From Tricholoma matsutake (Eukaryota; Basidiomycota; Agaricomycetes; Agaricales; Tricholomataceae), in NCBI GenBank assembly GCA_026075535.2, contig AP026538.1:5580001-5644000 (forward strand): DNA of 64,000 nucleotides, written 5' to 3'. Shown piece by piece: positions 34,891 through 45,690 of this stretch (its first letter is position 1; each line of letters opens with the position of its first letter). The position numbers and the translations under genes were made by a program. The notes beneath the pieces were generated by a model. It saw nothing but the letters and a program-made list of their open reading frames with translations. It did no database searches and was not told the origin of the DNA.

Positions 34891-36829
34891 ACAAAAGAGC
34901 AGGAGAACAGTAGCAAATCAGAGTGCAACAATGACACAGTGTAACCAGAGACAACAAGCATACAGTAACAGCAGAGAATTTGCGAGAGTTCAGATATGAA
35001 TGCGTGGCAACAATATGACATGGCAAGGTAGTCAACAGAGGCAAATACATACACGGAAAATACCAGGGAGAGTCGTGAGAAAGTAGTGTATCACAGTTAG
35101 AGGACATCAAAGCCATATCTCTTTGACAAAACCCTCCTCTTACTTACATAAGAGAGTTGGGGATAAAATTCTTATCCTCTGGGACTGAGGCTTCTAGAGC
35201 TGCACAAGAGCAGAGTTCCACAAGTGGATGTGCAAAGTCCATCTCGAGGTTCATCTGGCCATTCCCCAACTCCCAGTGAAGAAGGAGATTTTCCTTCAGT
35301 TATAGAGAAGACTAGTATTCATCTGGTGGCTCATTCTCATCCAGCTTGGCAGTGAATTGGTTTTGATTAGGGAATAGCATGGGTGCAGGTAAACCTGTGG
35401 TGTTTAGGTCATGGGGTATACAGGTATGGGTATGGTGCCTGGAATTCTGAACCTGTGTCATACCACACCTGTACACACGGTGTTCATCAGGAAAAAGTGT
35501 TCAGGCTGTAGCTCCCCACCAGGATTTGATAGCCACATGTAGGCTATTTTCTGCTCTGCATCAGTGCCTGAATATTTGGTAGCTATACCAGGCATATGGC
35601 TGTGTGATAGTGATGAGGGCAGATCACATAGGGCATCATTGCATGCACAATGAGTGTGTCACATCCATAGGTTCTGTAGAACACTGCTCACTGTCCATAG
35701 CTCATATAGGACTAATGAGAGTAATGTGCTATAGTTATGAATGGGAGGTATATATTGGTATATACAAGACATCTGGCAGTGGTGTCTACAGAGAGGTATT
35801 ATACCAATGCAAATACTACTTATAAATTTGCCACATTCATGGAGTTGGGCGTGGACATCGACGATGGATGATTGATAGTCAATGAATGCTAAACCACAAG
35901 GCAGATCAAACTCTGCTTCCGTGTTATCCGAAATCATGCTTTCAAAGTTCAACATTGTACAAACAGTCAACAACATCTCTTTCCTTCCATCTCCCATCTC
36001 ATTCACTCCTCCTCCTCAACCTCAAGCCACTGCAGGATTACAATGTAAAATTTGATTTGATTCAATGTGCATTTGTGACTCAGCTTTCTATTGTATGGGT
36101 CTCTAATCAGGTTGATTGGGCTGGATTTGTCTGGTAAGCACATGCAAAACAATATAGTTTATCTTGTGAGCAACTAATGTGCATGCTGTCATCCCCTCAG
36201 CCTACTAGCCAATTGCCTTAGGTCAGGTTTTTGCATGTTGTTGACCCCTCAACCTACTAATAGATGATTTAGTACAGATTCACATCTATAAGGGCAACCT
36301 CAGCCTCTAGCAAAGGGAAATCCGAAGTTAAAATTATGCTACATAATACAGGGATTGGGGGCACACCTAGCAAAGGGAAATCCGAAGAGAAAACTCTAAA
36401 GATCCCTTTGCCAGTGCCCAGTATATGTGAAAACTGCAAAAATCAAATAATAACTAAAAATAGAAAAGGCGGAGATAGGCTGATCAAGGCCGCCACATGA
36501 CATAATACCAAGGGGTAGATGTCGGAAGGGTACTCCGTCTCTAAATATAAAACTGTCAACATGCACAAATGTGATAGAAAGGGAAATTAGTAATAAAATA
36601 AGGGAACAATCATAGAAAATGAAGAATAGAAGGAAACGAGGCGAGAAAAAATATAGGACGAACGTAAAAAATAGGAGAAACACGTGGGACACCCTCTAGT
36701 CCCCTTACAACATCAGTAGTTGCAAGGAAGGCTTGAAGCACCCCCATGATGCTGATGACAACCAACACCCCCCAACACCACCGTGAGCAACTGCTTGCAG
36801 GGTGAATACAAGGTGTGAGAATGGCAGGG
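34891..36829. other. Intergenic, no convincing gene
   Basis: Short frames without domains. Notable items are GTACAGG/CCTGTAC-type repeats at about 35390-35480 that resemble the interior of the MITE at 42968, and a 21-bp direct repeat (CTAGCAAAGGGAAATCCGAA plus G) at 36307 and 36367. A fragment of the AGCAACTGCTTGCAGGGTG repeat family lies near 36786. Confidence 0.45.
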
Positions 36830-36837
36830 ACAACAGG

Positions 36838-38439
36838 TAGTGTTTGAAGGTCTGGTTCAGTCCAGTTTTTTCCCATCTTGGGACAAAACCGAAACCGTAA
36901 CTGGTTCAATTCAATTCAAAATCTACTTAAAACCGAACCACAACCAGTTTATTGCAGTTCTAACCAGTTGAATAACTGGTTTGGGCCAGTTCAGCCACAA
37001 CCGGTTATTGACTGACCTAAAGTCGGTCAGAACCATCTCGTAATTCTACATATGTAGTTAAGAGTAATACTACTACTTTAAAATAACATGAAGCCCCTCA
37101 CAGGGCAGGGGCCCATGAGCAAGCATTTGCATAATAAAATAAAACAGTACTACCAAGCAGAATAGGCAAGAAAAAATACACCCACCGAGTGAGCAAACAC
37201 AAGAGGGAGGGGGCATTGTTGTCATTTGCTGGTCTGCTGGTGTCAGCATCTGGTGTTGACGTCCGGCATTGGCATTGGCATTGGTGTCTGGCATTGGTGT
37301 TGGTGTTGGTGTCTGGCATTGGTGTTGGCATCTGGTGTTGGTGTTGGTGTCTGGTGTTGGTGTTGGCATCTGGTGTTGGTGTTGGTGTCTGGTGTTGGTG
37401 TTGGCATCTGGTGTTGGTGTTGGTGTCTGGTGTTGGTGTTGGTGTCTGGTGTTGGTGTTGGTGTTGGCATTGGTGTCTGGTGTTGGTGTTGGTGTCCGGC
37501 GTTGGTGTTGGTGTTGGCATCCAGCATTAGCATTTGCGTCCATCGTCGACCGTTGGCCATGTTGGTAATTTGTCTGTTGTCACCACCCTCATCCACCCCA
37601 TGAGCAGTTGCTTGCAGCAGAGGTGAGGGTGGTGTGTTGGTTCTGAAGTGGGGTCATCCAGAGTGGGACCCAGCACCACCCTGCAAGCAGAGGCTTGTAG
37701 CAGTGGGGTGGGCACAAAGTGGGTGGATGTGGGTCATGTCTTTGATGCTGTTTCATTGTTACAACATAGTTAGAACCTAAAAAAAGACAAGAAAACATTA
37801 GTTAGTTGAAAAAAGAACTGTAAAAAACATAACTTGGGCCCAAATGAACATCTGTCATCATTTGGGCCTTACATGGTTTGTTGGGGCATTTGATAGTGTT
37901 ATGTGATGTCAGGGACATGGGAGTAGCACCATGGGTTGATGGAGGGGTGTTGGTGGAAGGAGGCAGAGGAGGGGAGCAGTAGTGGCAGTGTCGAGGGGGT
38001 GGTGGTGGTTGATGTTGATGATGATGGGGATGTGGGTTGTTGCGGCATTGTTGGTTTGCCACCCATGGGAATAATAAAAAAAGTGGCACCACTTTCTTTG
38101 TTTGGGTTGTGCAAATGTGACCAAATGGTCCATGTGCAGCCTCAGGGTATATAAACCCTTGCTTTTTGCGTTTCCTTCCATTGGCCGTTGTTTCAATTTA
38201 ACTTTAGTTATTATACATTTACTTATGGTTAAATTATACTACTTACATTGATTATAGTCAGTTGCAACCAGTTAGAACTGGTTTTGATTGGTTTTAAATA
38301 ATTATTCAATTCATTACAACTGCAACTGATGGACTGAGGAAATGAGGACAACCACAACCGCAAAAAGACCGAACCGCAGTTTGGTTCGGTCCAGTTTTGG
38401 TTTTTTTTCCAGTTCGATGAACTGGACTTTCAAACACTA
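36838..38439. mobile_element. Non-autonomous hAT-like element, 1.6 kb, TSD ACAACAGG
   Basis: A perfect 8-bp TSD (36830-36837 and 38440-38447) flanks inverted ends TAGTGTTTGAA and TTCAAACACTA. Subterminal regions hold many AACTGG/CCAGTT motifs on both strands. No transposase is visible. The middle contains a 19-bp minisatellite and, on the minus strand at about 37745-37870, a copy of the intron-bearing CTTTGGGCC module. The ends resemble those of the MITE at 39646. Confidence 0.87.
37262..37520. repeat. Minisatellite, 19-bp unit TCTGGTGTTGGTGTTGGYR
   Basis: About a dozen units alternate TG and CA at one dinucleotide (TGTCTGG or CATCTGG), itself consistent with change at an ancestral CG. Because 19 is not a multiple of 3, each strand gives long repetitive open frames that are not genes. 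Confidence 0.9.
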
Positions 38440-38447
38440 ACAACAGG

Positions 38448-39329
38448 GCAGATGGAGGGCAGACGAGCACCACCCACCACCACTGCTGGGAGCACCAGAC
38501 AACAGGGACGACACCAGATGGCAAAATGGAACCAAATGATGGGGACGACCACTGGTCACCAATGAAGGGAGGAGAGGACTGACCCCCACATACCAAGAGG
38601 TCATCTACGGGCATGTGTATGGGTTGCATCTGGGGCCTGGATTGTGGAATGATGTGAGGCCGCGTGGTGCCCAGATGGCACCACAAATTGTGCATGTTGT
38701 CCCTATACATTACTTGTTGATTATGTATGAGTGGGTTGAGTTTTGTGCATGATTTGTTGGTTTCATGTATGTATGTCGTACTGATTGAATAAAAATTGAT
38801 TTTTACCTATTTATCTATTGTGATGCGGTGTGGCTATCTTGCACAATGAAGGATATATCTGCTACAGTGTACTATGAGGATATGGAGCTACCGAACTATA
38901 GCTTACTACTTATCACTACCAAGTTTACAGGGGATGCTACAGTGTGCTATAAAATAGGGGACAAGCAATGGGACTACCAGTGCTATTATTTGCAACATAG
39001 CACTACATTGACTGCTGCTCTTTTCCTGATGTTGTGGGTTTTCACGGGTAGTGCCAAGTTGGGCCCAGTAGCTAGTAACTTACTATGATTTTATTTTACA
39101 TGCCAATCTTCCTTACTTTACAGTGTTTTCAATTTGATATCTATAACAAGAAACTGAGACCATGGGAATGCAACTGACAACAGTTGATGGAACTTGATCA
39201 ATGTTGATCACCATTTTATAACTTGTATTCTCACTGTTGAAACAGTAAGTTGTTGTTTCTCTCTTCAATTAAACAAAAATAATGTTGAAATGATGTTCTT
39301 TTTCTAGCTTATAGTGTTTTTAGCTCAAC
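38448..39329. other. Intergenic, no convincing gene
   Basis: The repeat-family text continues to about 38720, followed by AT-rich sequence. An 86-codon plus-strand frame at 38828-39088 has no recognisable domain. Confidence 0.4.
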
Positions 39330-39334
39330 AACAG

Positions 39335-39517
39335 TGTAAGAGTGTCTCTTACATCAGCGAGTCTTATCACATGTCATTGCAGTTATCACATGTTATTCCT
39401 GTAGTATATAGTCTATACTTTGAGTACTTGTACTGTATCTTAGTTTCCTCCCTAAATATACTAAGTTCCTTATATGTTCTTGTGTCCTTGAGTGTTGGAA
39501 GCTTCAGCTTCCTTCCA
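39335..39517 (+). repeat. Left LTR of the non-autonomous element
   Basis: This 183-bp copy is nearly identical to 42569-42752 and begins with an inner hairpin (TGTAAGAGTGTCTCTTACA). Observed differences include CAGCGAG against CAGTGAG and TTAGTTTCC against TTAGTCTCC. Confidence 0.9.
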
Positions 39518-39645
39518 CTTTTTTTTTATAATGAACTTACTATCCACACTCTACTCTCTCACACACGTTCTTTTTTCTGAAACCATGCAGACCCTGAAAT
39601 TACTGCAACAGTCAATTTTCTCACACTGACACCATCACTTGACAA

Positions 39646-39949
39646 TAGTGTTTCAAGGTCCAGTCTTTTGCTGTTTTGCTGTATCTCAGAAATGACTGGA
39701 TGAAATCATTTTGTCAAAGAGAGGACCCCCCAGTATTTTCACTTCTCTATCTATGATTAAATTTTGTGATTATATTGATAATCACTGACCAGAATCCTTA
39801 TGTTCCAGAGATGATGCCCCCGGTCTTTGGCCAGATCTATCTGCTCAAATATTTTCATGATTTTATCTTATTGTTTGAGGTAGTAGGAGGCAGTTTAAAT
39901 TTTAAAAAGACTGCAAAAGACTGCAACCCAACTGGACCTTGAAACACTA
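39646..39949. mobile_element. hAT-like MITE, 304 bp, TSD CTTGACAA
   Basis: Perfect 19-bp inverted ends (TAGTGTTTCAAGGTCCAGT) and a perfect 8-bp TSD (39638-39645 and 39950-39957). There is no coding capacity. It lies inside the LTR element, so it inserted later. The ends are close to those of the 1.6-kb element at 36838. Confidence 0.93.
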
Positions 39950-42139
39950 CTTGACAACAACACAATGCCCACTCGTGTTCTCTTCCTCTGTATTGTTCTC
40001 TCTCTCTTGTCTAGCCTGCTCTGTTGGTTCAACCTCCCTTCAACCTGTTCGACCCCTGCACCTCCCATTCTGAGGTTCCTACCTGACTTGTTCAGTGCCA
40101 TGCGGTGCCATGGATTTCTTGTTTCCACCCCACCAGTCTTGTGTATGCCCCACCTGTCCTGTCTTGACCCCACCCCTCCACTTATCTCAGTTCCCAATAT
40201 AAGCACAGAGACTGAAGATTTGTCTACTTCCAATTTGCCAGATGACCCAGATCCCTCTCAACACCTCACCCCTAAAGCCAGTCCTCCGCAAGAGGTCAGG
40301 CCACCACCCTCGGCCTCAAGGTGCAAACATCATTTAATATCCCTCCTCCACCCCCAACCGCTGTTCACTCAACCTTCAATATCCCTCCTCATGTAGTCCT
40401 AAAACTGAAGTGCTGCCCCCCACCCTTCATTGTCTTGCCACCAGTCCCATCCTCCCCCATCACCACTGCCGACTTGGTGCACCCCTCTGTCAAACCCACC
40501 AAACTCCCAATACACAGTGCATCCACAACTCCTGCACCCCCAACACCCGTATGCCCACACACCAAACCAAAAAGACTCATGCCCCCTCTGCTTCACATCA
40601 GGAACAGCATCCTGTGCAGTTCAAGTCCTAATGCCATTATTCAGGATTCCTCTTTTGTTTCCACAGCTTCTCAGACTCTCTTCATTTTCCCCCCCATCGC
40701 CTACATCTATGCTAATGACATGGACACCATCTATGCATGGATGCATTCATCAGAACACATCTGCTGCTCAATGGAATGGCTCTGCTGGTTCCAGGATCCC
40801 CAATGATGACCCATGCAACCTCCCATACCCCTCTGTTCCCCCCCTCCCCAGCTCATCCCCTTCACTCCCATTGAACACCTTGAGCTATGCAATCCAACTA
40901 CCATGTCACACATGATGACTGCAGCTTCCCCACCCCCTCCACCTTGAAAATGCGACATGACCCTCTATAAATGACATCACCCACTATCTCCACACTCACT
41001 CACTCCTTTACTTCAACCTCCCTAAGGGTCATTCATTGCCATGTGGTGTTGTTTGATGTCATTAGCTTGGACTGATTTGACCCCACCCCAAATTCAAAGA
41101 TGCCACATGGCACAGAACCTGAACCGCCCATCACCACTGCCATGTCACTGTCAACAACGGTGGCCGCTTCTACTTCAACCACCTCAGGAACAAAGACCAG
41201 GGCCGCAGCGAGCACTCAATCAGCCATCAACACCCCAGAGACCATCAATGGGGTTGTGTGCAATGTACAGAGACTGTCTACGGCCCAGAAAATGGAGGTA
41301 CACAAGGAAGTGCTGATGTGTTCACCAGAATGTGTCGTCCACTTGATGGAATGACTCTACCAGCCCCACCATTTGCAACGATGACCTATACCACCTGCCA
41401 CACTTGCCAGCTCACCCCAGAAACAAGCTGTCTCTCTGTCACCTGTATCCTACATCATACACAATGTTTCACACACCCACCATGTTACAGGCCACTGTTG
41501 ACTGACACAAGCCCTCTCGCTTGTCAGAAGAACCCAAAAAAAAAAAAAACAGAAGAAGAACTATGGTTCGCCCCAGCTGAATCCCCCACCCCCTCTGTCA
41601 CCCACCGTGTTGCTGTCGACACTGTCTACGCTCCCATCTCTGCCTGTACTCACCAGCCAAATCCTGTATGCACAAAAACATGCTGCTTCGTTACCTATAG
41701 CAATTCTCGACAATGAACACCAACAGCTACAAAAAAAAAAACCCCACACAGTGATGACTACACCACCCCCTAGACCCCCTCATTCCCTTAGAAAAGAGTC
41801 TATGCTCCCTGTCTCCCCTCAGCTCGACCATAAATGAACTGGCATTTTTGACAGCTGCCAACCCATCTGCAACTTCCACAGCCCCCATTTTACAGTCCCC
41901 ATCCCCTGCTTTACCACCTCCGAGCCTGGTACCATCACAATTGGTGCCTGTACCCCGTGTTTCAGCTGGGCAGAAGACACAACGTCCATGCCAACCACCC
42001 CTAGCATGTATCCATGGGATCTCTCACATCTGAAGACAGGCTGTACACAACAGACACATAGGAAGACGGGGGCACACCACCCATGGAAACCGTTGAGTAC
42101 CAGCCATCTGGAGCTCATAGGATTGTCCACCATCCCTGC

Positions 42140-42500
42140 AACGTCCACTGTCCCAGCAACACCCACCATCCTTGTCATCACCCACCATCCTTGTCAATGC
42201 CCACCATCCCACTGTCCTTGTCAATGCCCACCATCCTCATCAATGCCCACCATCCTTGTCAATGCCCACCATCCCCATCAATGCCCACTGTCCTTGTCAA
42301 CGCCCCCTGTCCTCACCATCATCACCCACTGTCATCATTGATCCAGTACCCGGCAACTCAATGTTTTCACCAATGTGTAAAGCATGCCTTGTCACCATTC
42401 CCTGACCATTGTCACCATTCCCAGTACCCTGTCACCATTCCCAGTACCCTGTCACCATTCCCAGTACCCTGTCACCATTGCCCACAACCTGTCATGTCCC
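42140..42500. repeat. Two adjacent minisatellites
   Basis: 42160-42310 repeats CACCATCCTTGTCAATGCC (about 19 bp) with variants. 42395-42480 repeats CACCATTCCCAGTACCCTGT (20 bp) about four times. Both lie in the interior of the non-autonomous LTR element. Confidence 0.85.
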
Positions 42501-42568
42501 CTACCCTGTCACTGTTCCCTGCCCTTGAACCCCCACACCCCAGTCAATTTTTTGGGAGTATGAGAGAG

Positions 42569-42752
42569 TGTAAGAGTGTCTCTTACATCAGTGAGTCTTA
42601 TCACATGTCATTGCAGTTATCACATGTTATTCCTGTAGTATATAGTCTATACTTTGAGTACTTGTACTGTATCTTAGTCTCCTCCCTTGAATATACTAAG
42701 TTCCTTATATGTTCTTGTGTCCTTGAGTGTTGAAAGCTTTGGCTTCCTTTCA
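42569..42752 (+). repeat. Right LTR of the non-autonomous element
   Basis: This 184-bp copy is preceded by a purine tract and followed by the TSD AACAG. Confidence 0.9.
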
Positions 42753-42757
42753 AACAG

Positions 42758-44030
42758 CTACACAACACACACAACACAACCCCATCCTCCTCCCCATCCA
42801 CACAGGATGTGAGGCTCTCGTTTGGGCATAGGAGATGGCAGAGTGGTATCAGGAGACCTGCAAGGTGTGCCCCTTATCTGCATTTCCACACACCCCAACT
42901 CACCTCATCTTTTTTCTAGGATACAATGTTTCCAGCTCAAGAACGGCCGCCCAATGCCAGGTATGCCTAGGGATCTGCATGGGTAACCCCTGGGTATCTT
43001 GCGCTGTACCTGTACCCATATTTGTGACAGGTTTTACCCGTAAACCCACAGGTCTTAGCTACAAAATGCACCAAAAATCAAGCAAAACGGTCAAGAATTG
43101 AGTGAGTTGTGATAAAAACAATCACAACTCACTCAATTCTTGACCGTTTTGCTTGATTTTTGGTGCATTTTGTAGCTCACAGGTAGGACTATTGTGACCC
43201 ATACCAATATTTACATGTACCTGTACCCATAACCTGTATGGGTACACAAAACCCATGCAGATCCCTAGGTATGCCCTCATCCCATCTCTGCCCACCCCAA
43301 CTCACACCTCACCCCTGGACCAACTGTGAACCAACCACCTGCCACCATGTGAAGACTGAGGACAACAACCATGAACCCAACACCCATCCCAACCTACCAA
43401 CATCGAAGGATGAGGATGACAACCCAAGGAAAAGGGCCAAGAGAAAGCACAACAACAATGAGGGCCAGATGAGCATGTGGACATGATGGGGCTATGGGGA
43501 GCAATGACAAGGAGACCATGGGGATGGAGAGGGGATGGAGACAGAGACAGAAACCAATGAAACCAATGGAACTGATGATGGCCACAATGACGGGGAGGAC
43601 AACAACTAGGAGAACCACCAGGGCAAAGACAATGGGGATGACAATGACAACCAGCTCAATGCCCTGATGACCCAATGACCCAGAGACCCGAGGAGTGGGA
43701 TGATGATGATGATGAGGGAGACCACATGGTCACCACCATCAAATGAATGGAGGGAAGATGAACACTGGGCTGGGGCTATGAGGACAAGGATGAGGCTCTG
43801 GTCATTTGGGCCCTCAGTAAGTTTTTTTATGTTCCTTTCTTGTTTTTCCTCATTCAATTCACTTCCATTTTCATTGGTTACAGAGGAGTGAGAACAACAA
43901 TGACAATGAGAAACCACTGCCACCACAGCACCCCCAACCATGGCGAGCGACTTCTTGCAGGGTGGAAATGGGGAGCAAAGAGACAGAATGACGAGGATGA
44001 GCAGTAGACAAAAACGACGACACCAGCACC
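42758..44030. repeat. Dispersed repeat-family copy interrupted by a MITE
   Basis: It shares CCTCCTCCCCATCCACA/GGATGTGAGGCT with 575-600 and 62940-62970, and CCAATGCCAGGTATGCC with 12789. An intron-like stretch follows TTTGGGCCCTCAG at about 43815-43882 (GTAAGT donor, ACAG acceptor). A CGACTTCTTGCAGGGTGG form of the palindromic motif lies near 43945. The purine-rich part 43320-43790 has short frames but no domain. Confidence 0.5.
42968..43267. mobile_element. hAT-like fold-back MITE, 300 bp, TSD GGTATGCC
   Basis: Ends TAGGGATCTGCATGGGT and its complement are flanked by a perfect 8-bp TSD (42960-42967 and 43268-43275). The centre is a long hairpin, with each arm running through CACAACTCACTCAATTC and its complement (about 43050-43180). 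The uninterrupted version of the target (GCCAGGTATGCC) exists at 12789-12800, giving an empty-site comparison within the same window. Confidence 0.92.
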
Positions 44031-45469
44031 TCCCTCACATGAAATGCAAAATGGGGGGGCCTGATTTTTTAGTACTTAGGATGTACCCTCTCTCACAAAT
44101 GTGAGGAGGTTAGGTAGTTTAATAAAAAAATTAATACCTGTGTCTTCCTTGTGTCTGGACTCTGCGAGCAAGAGGCCAAATAAATTTTAGTACTCATATC
44201 TCCCTTTGCATCATGTGTAAAAAAACACTGTAGCTTAGGTATTGTATACAGGGTGTAGTCAAGTTAGTCAAGGGGCTATACAGTACAAATACACAATATT
44301 TAACAAGATAGAACATCAAATACAAGGCAAAAATATTGTCAAAAACGCAGTGTATACACATGGTGTCATGCCCATGGTGTTTCACAACAGACCATGGTGA
44401 AAACCTGTCACTGTGGTTGCAGTGTTAGGATGGGTGCAGTGTTGGCAGGTGCAGGTGCAGGTGCGGTGTGTGAAACTTTACCCATAGTGTGACCTGTGCT
44501 GCACCCTAGTTTTGATGGCAGTGTGAAGTCGAGGATGCTGATTATCCTCAAGCTCAGGCTCATTCTTGTCCAGCTCAAATGGTTTTGATGGCATGGTTGT
44601 GTTTCATTTTATCATTATCCCTTTCTATTCAAACTGTCACATATTATCGGTATGATTGGAGGTGCAAATTGGTGCAGATGGTATTATGTAGATAGGTTGA
44701 CAAATTTTTTTTTTTTTACTATGTACTCTGACTGTTGGTTTTTGGACGTTTGTTGATGTGAATATGACTTTGAATTCATTGTATTATTATCCAGCTTTGT
44801 CTCAAGCTATGTGCAGTAGTCAACAATGATCTGAAGGTTGGGCTGTGATCTGAGTGTTAGCTCGGATCGGATCAGCAAGCAAGAAATGCTTGATTCGTGA
44901 CTCTGCACTTAGGTAGAACTAAAGGAACTAATATCAAATCTGATTATAAAACACAACTACTAGGGAGGGAGGGTCAGGTCAAAAATAAGGAGCAAGAAAG
45001 ATTACGATTAGTGAGATTTTTGAGTCTCAATGTAGCAGTAAGGAAGAAAAGAAACTGCAGGCACGTGACTACTGCTTAGCTACTTTGCTCAGTGGGACGC
45101 TGCTGCCAATCCACTCATTCCTCGCATGTTGGCACCTTGGGCTAAATAATACAGGCAGCGTGACCCAATATGTGTGACCACCTCAGGCTCATGTTTCACT
45201 CATGAAAATGAAGCTTGTGAGTATACAGCTGACTGTAGTGCACAGTGGAGCTGACCAGTTGGTGAGATGAGATCTTCATTACACATTTTCACCTACACCC
45301 ATTTCATCTTGTAACATATAGTCTACAGCTGAGAGAAAATCAAAATATTCAGCTGCACCTGAGCTAGCTTCCATGACTCAGATGTGGATTGACATGTGCC
45401 CTAGGCAGGATTTGAAAATGTGACCATCAGTTTCTAGACATTTGGCGGTGTAGAAAATACTAGCGCTGT
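44031..45469. other. Intergenic, no convincing gene
   Basis: AT-rich sequence with a T-run at 44705-44718, a GCAGGTGCAGGTGCAGGTGC run near 44437 and only short frames. Nothing recognisable. Confidence 0.45.
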
Positions 45470-45690
45470 ATGTCCACCCTCGTGAGGACAAGTGATCGAC
45501 TGGGACAAACATTTGTGAATGCATCTGCCAAACAATGTGGCCAGTGGGCATTGTTTGACCTATTTTGCTACACCATCATAGACCAAGCACTGACAATTAC
45601 AGCTGTGTTGACAGCGACAACAACAACAAGCCCTTTTGTACCACCCATGTATTTATGCTTCGCTTTCTGTAATATATTCTTTTTGCAAAG

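Larger units (their letters stand above)
26700..34900 (-). mobile_element. Helitron (rolling-circle transposon), decayed; termini not resolved
   Basis: A single long Rep-helicase coding region on the minus strand (34830 down to 26741) is broken by frameshifts, TGA stops and a MITE. Its order is SAP-like N-terminus, DUF6570-like region, Helitron_like_N, Rep (HUH and double-tyrosine motifs), Pif1-type helicase and a C-terminal cysteine-protease-like region. Helitrons end in TC and CTRR with a nearby hairpin, and I could not place these ends, so the limits given are approximate. Confidence 0.85.
39335..42752 (+). mobile_element. Short non-autonomous LTR element (LARD/TRIM-like), TSD AACAG
   Basis: Two LTRs of 183-184 bp (39335-39517 and 42569-42752) start TGTAAGAG and end CA. 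They are flanked by a perfect 5-bp TSD (AACAG at 39330-39334 and 42753-42757). A purine tract (GGGAGTATGAGAGAG) directly precedes the right LTR. The 3-kb interior has no gag, protease, RT or integrase. It holds a nested MITE, pyrimidine-rich sequence with proline/threonine-rich frames that look spurious, and two minisatellites. It must have used proteins of another element. Strand follows the purine-tract position. Confidence 0.88.

Noticed and set aside
34831..35116. Minus-strand frames MYVFASVDYLAM.. and MALMSSNCDTLL..
   Set aside because: Overlapping frames without domains, upstream of the Helitron start. No support as genes.
37073..37715. Several long overlapping open frames on both strands with VLVLVSGVGVGVWCWCW-type or TNTRHQHQ-type repeats
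   Set aside because: They are translations of a 19-bp minisatellite whose period is not a multiple of three, so every frame stays open.
39965..42341. Proline/threonine-rich plus-strand frames up to about 220 codons
   Set aside because: They come from pyrimidine-rich repeated sequence inside a non-autonomous LTR element. No domain, no consistent start and many overlapping frames.
44400..44520. Possible further hAT-like element (TAGGATGGGTGCAG and CTGCACCCTA)
   Set aside because: No 8-bp target duplication and poor end symmetry.
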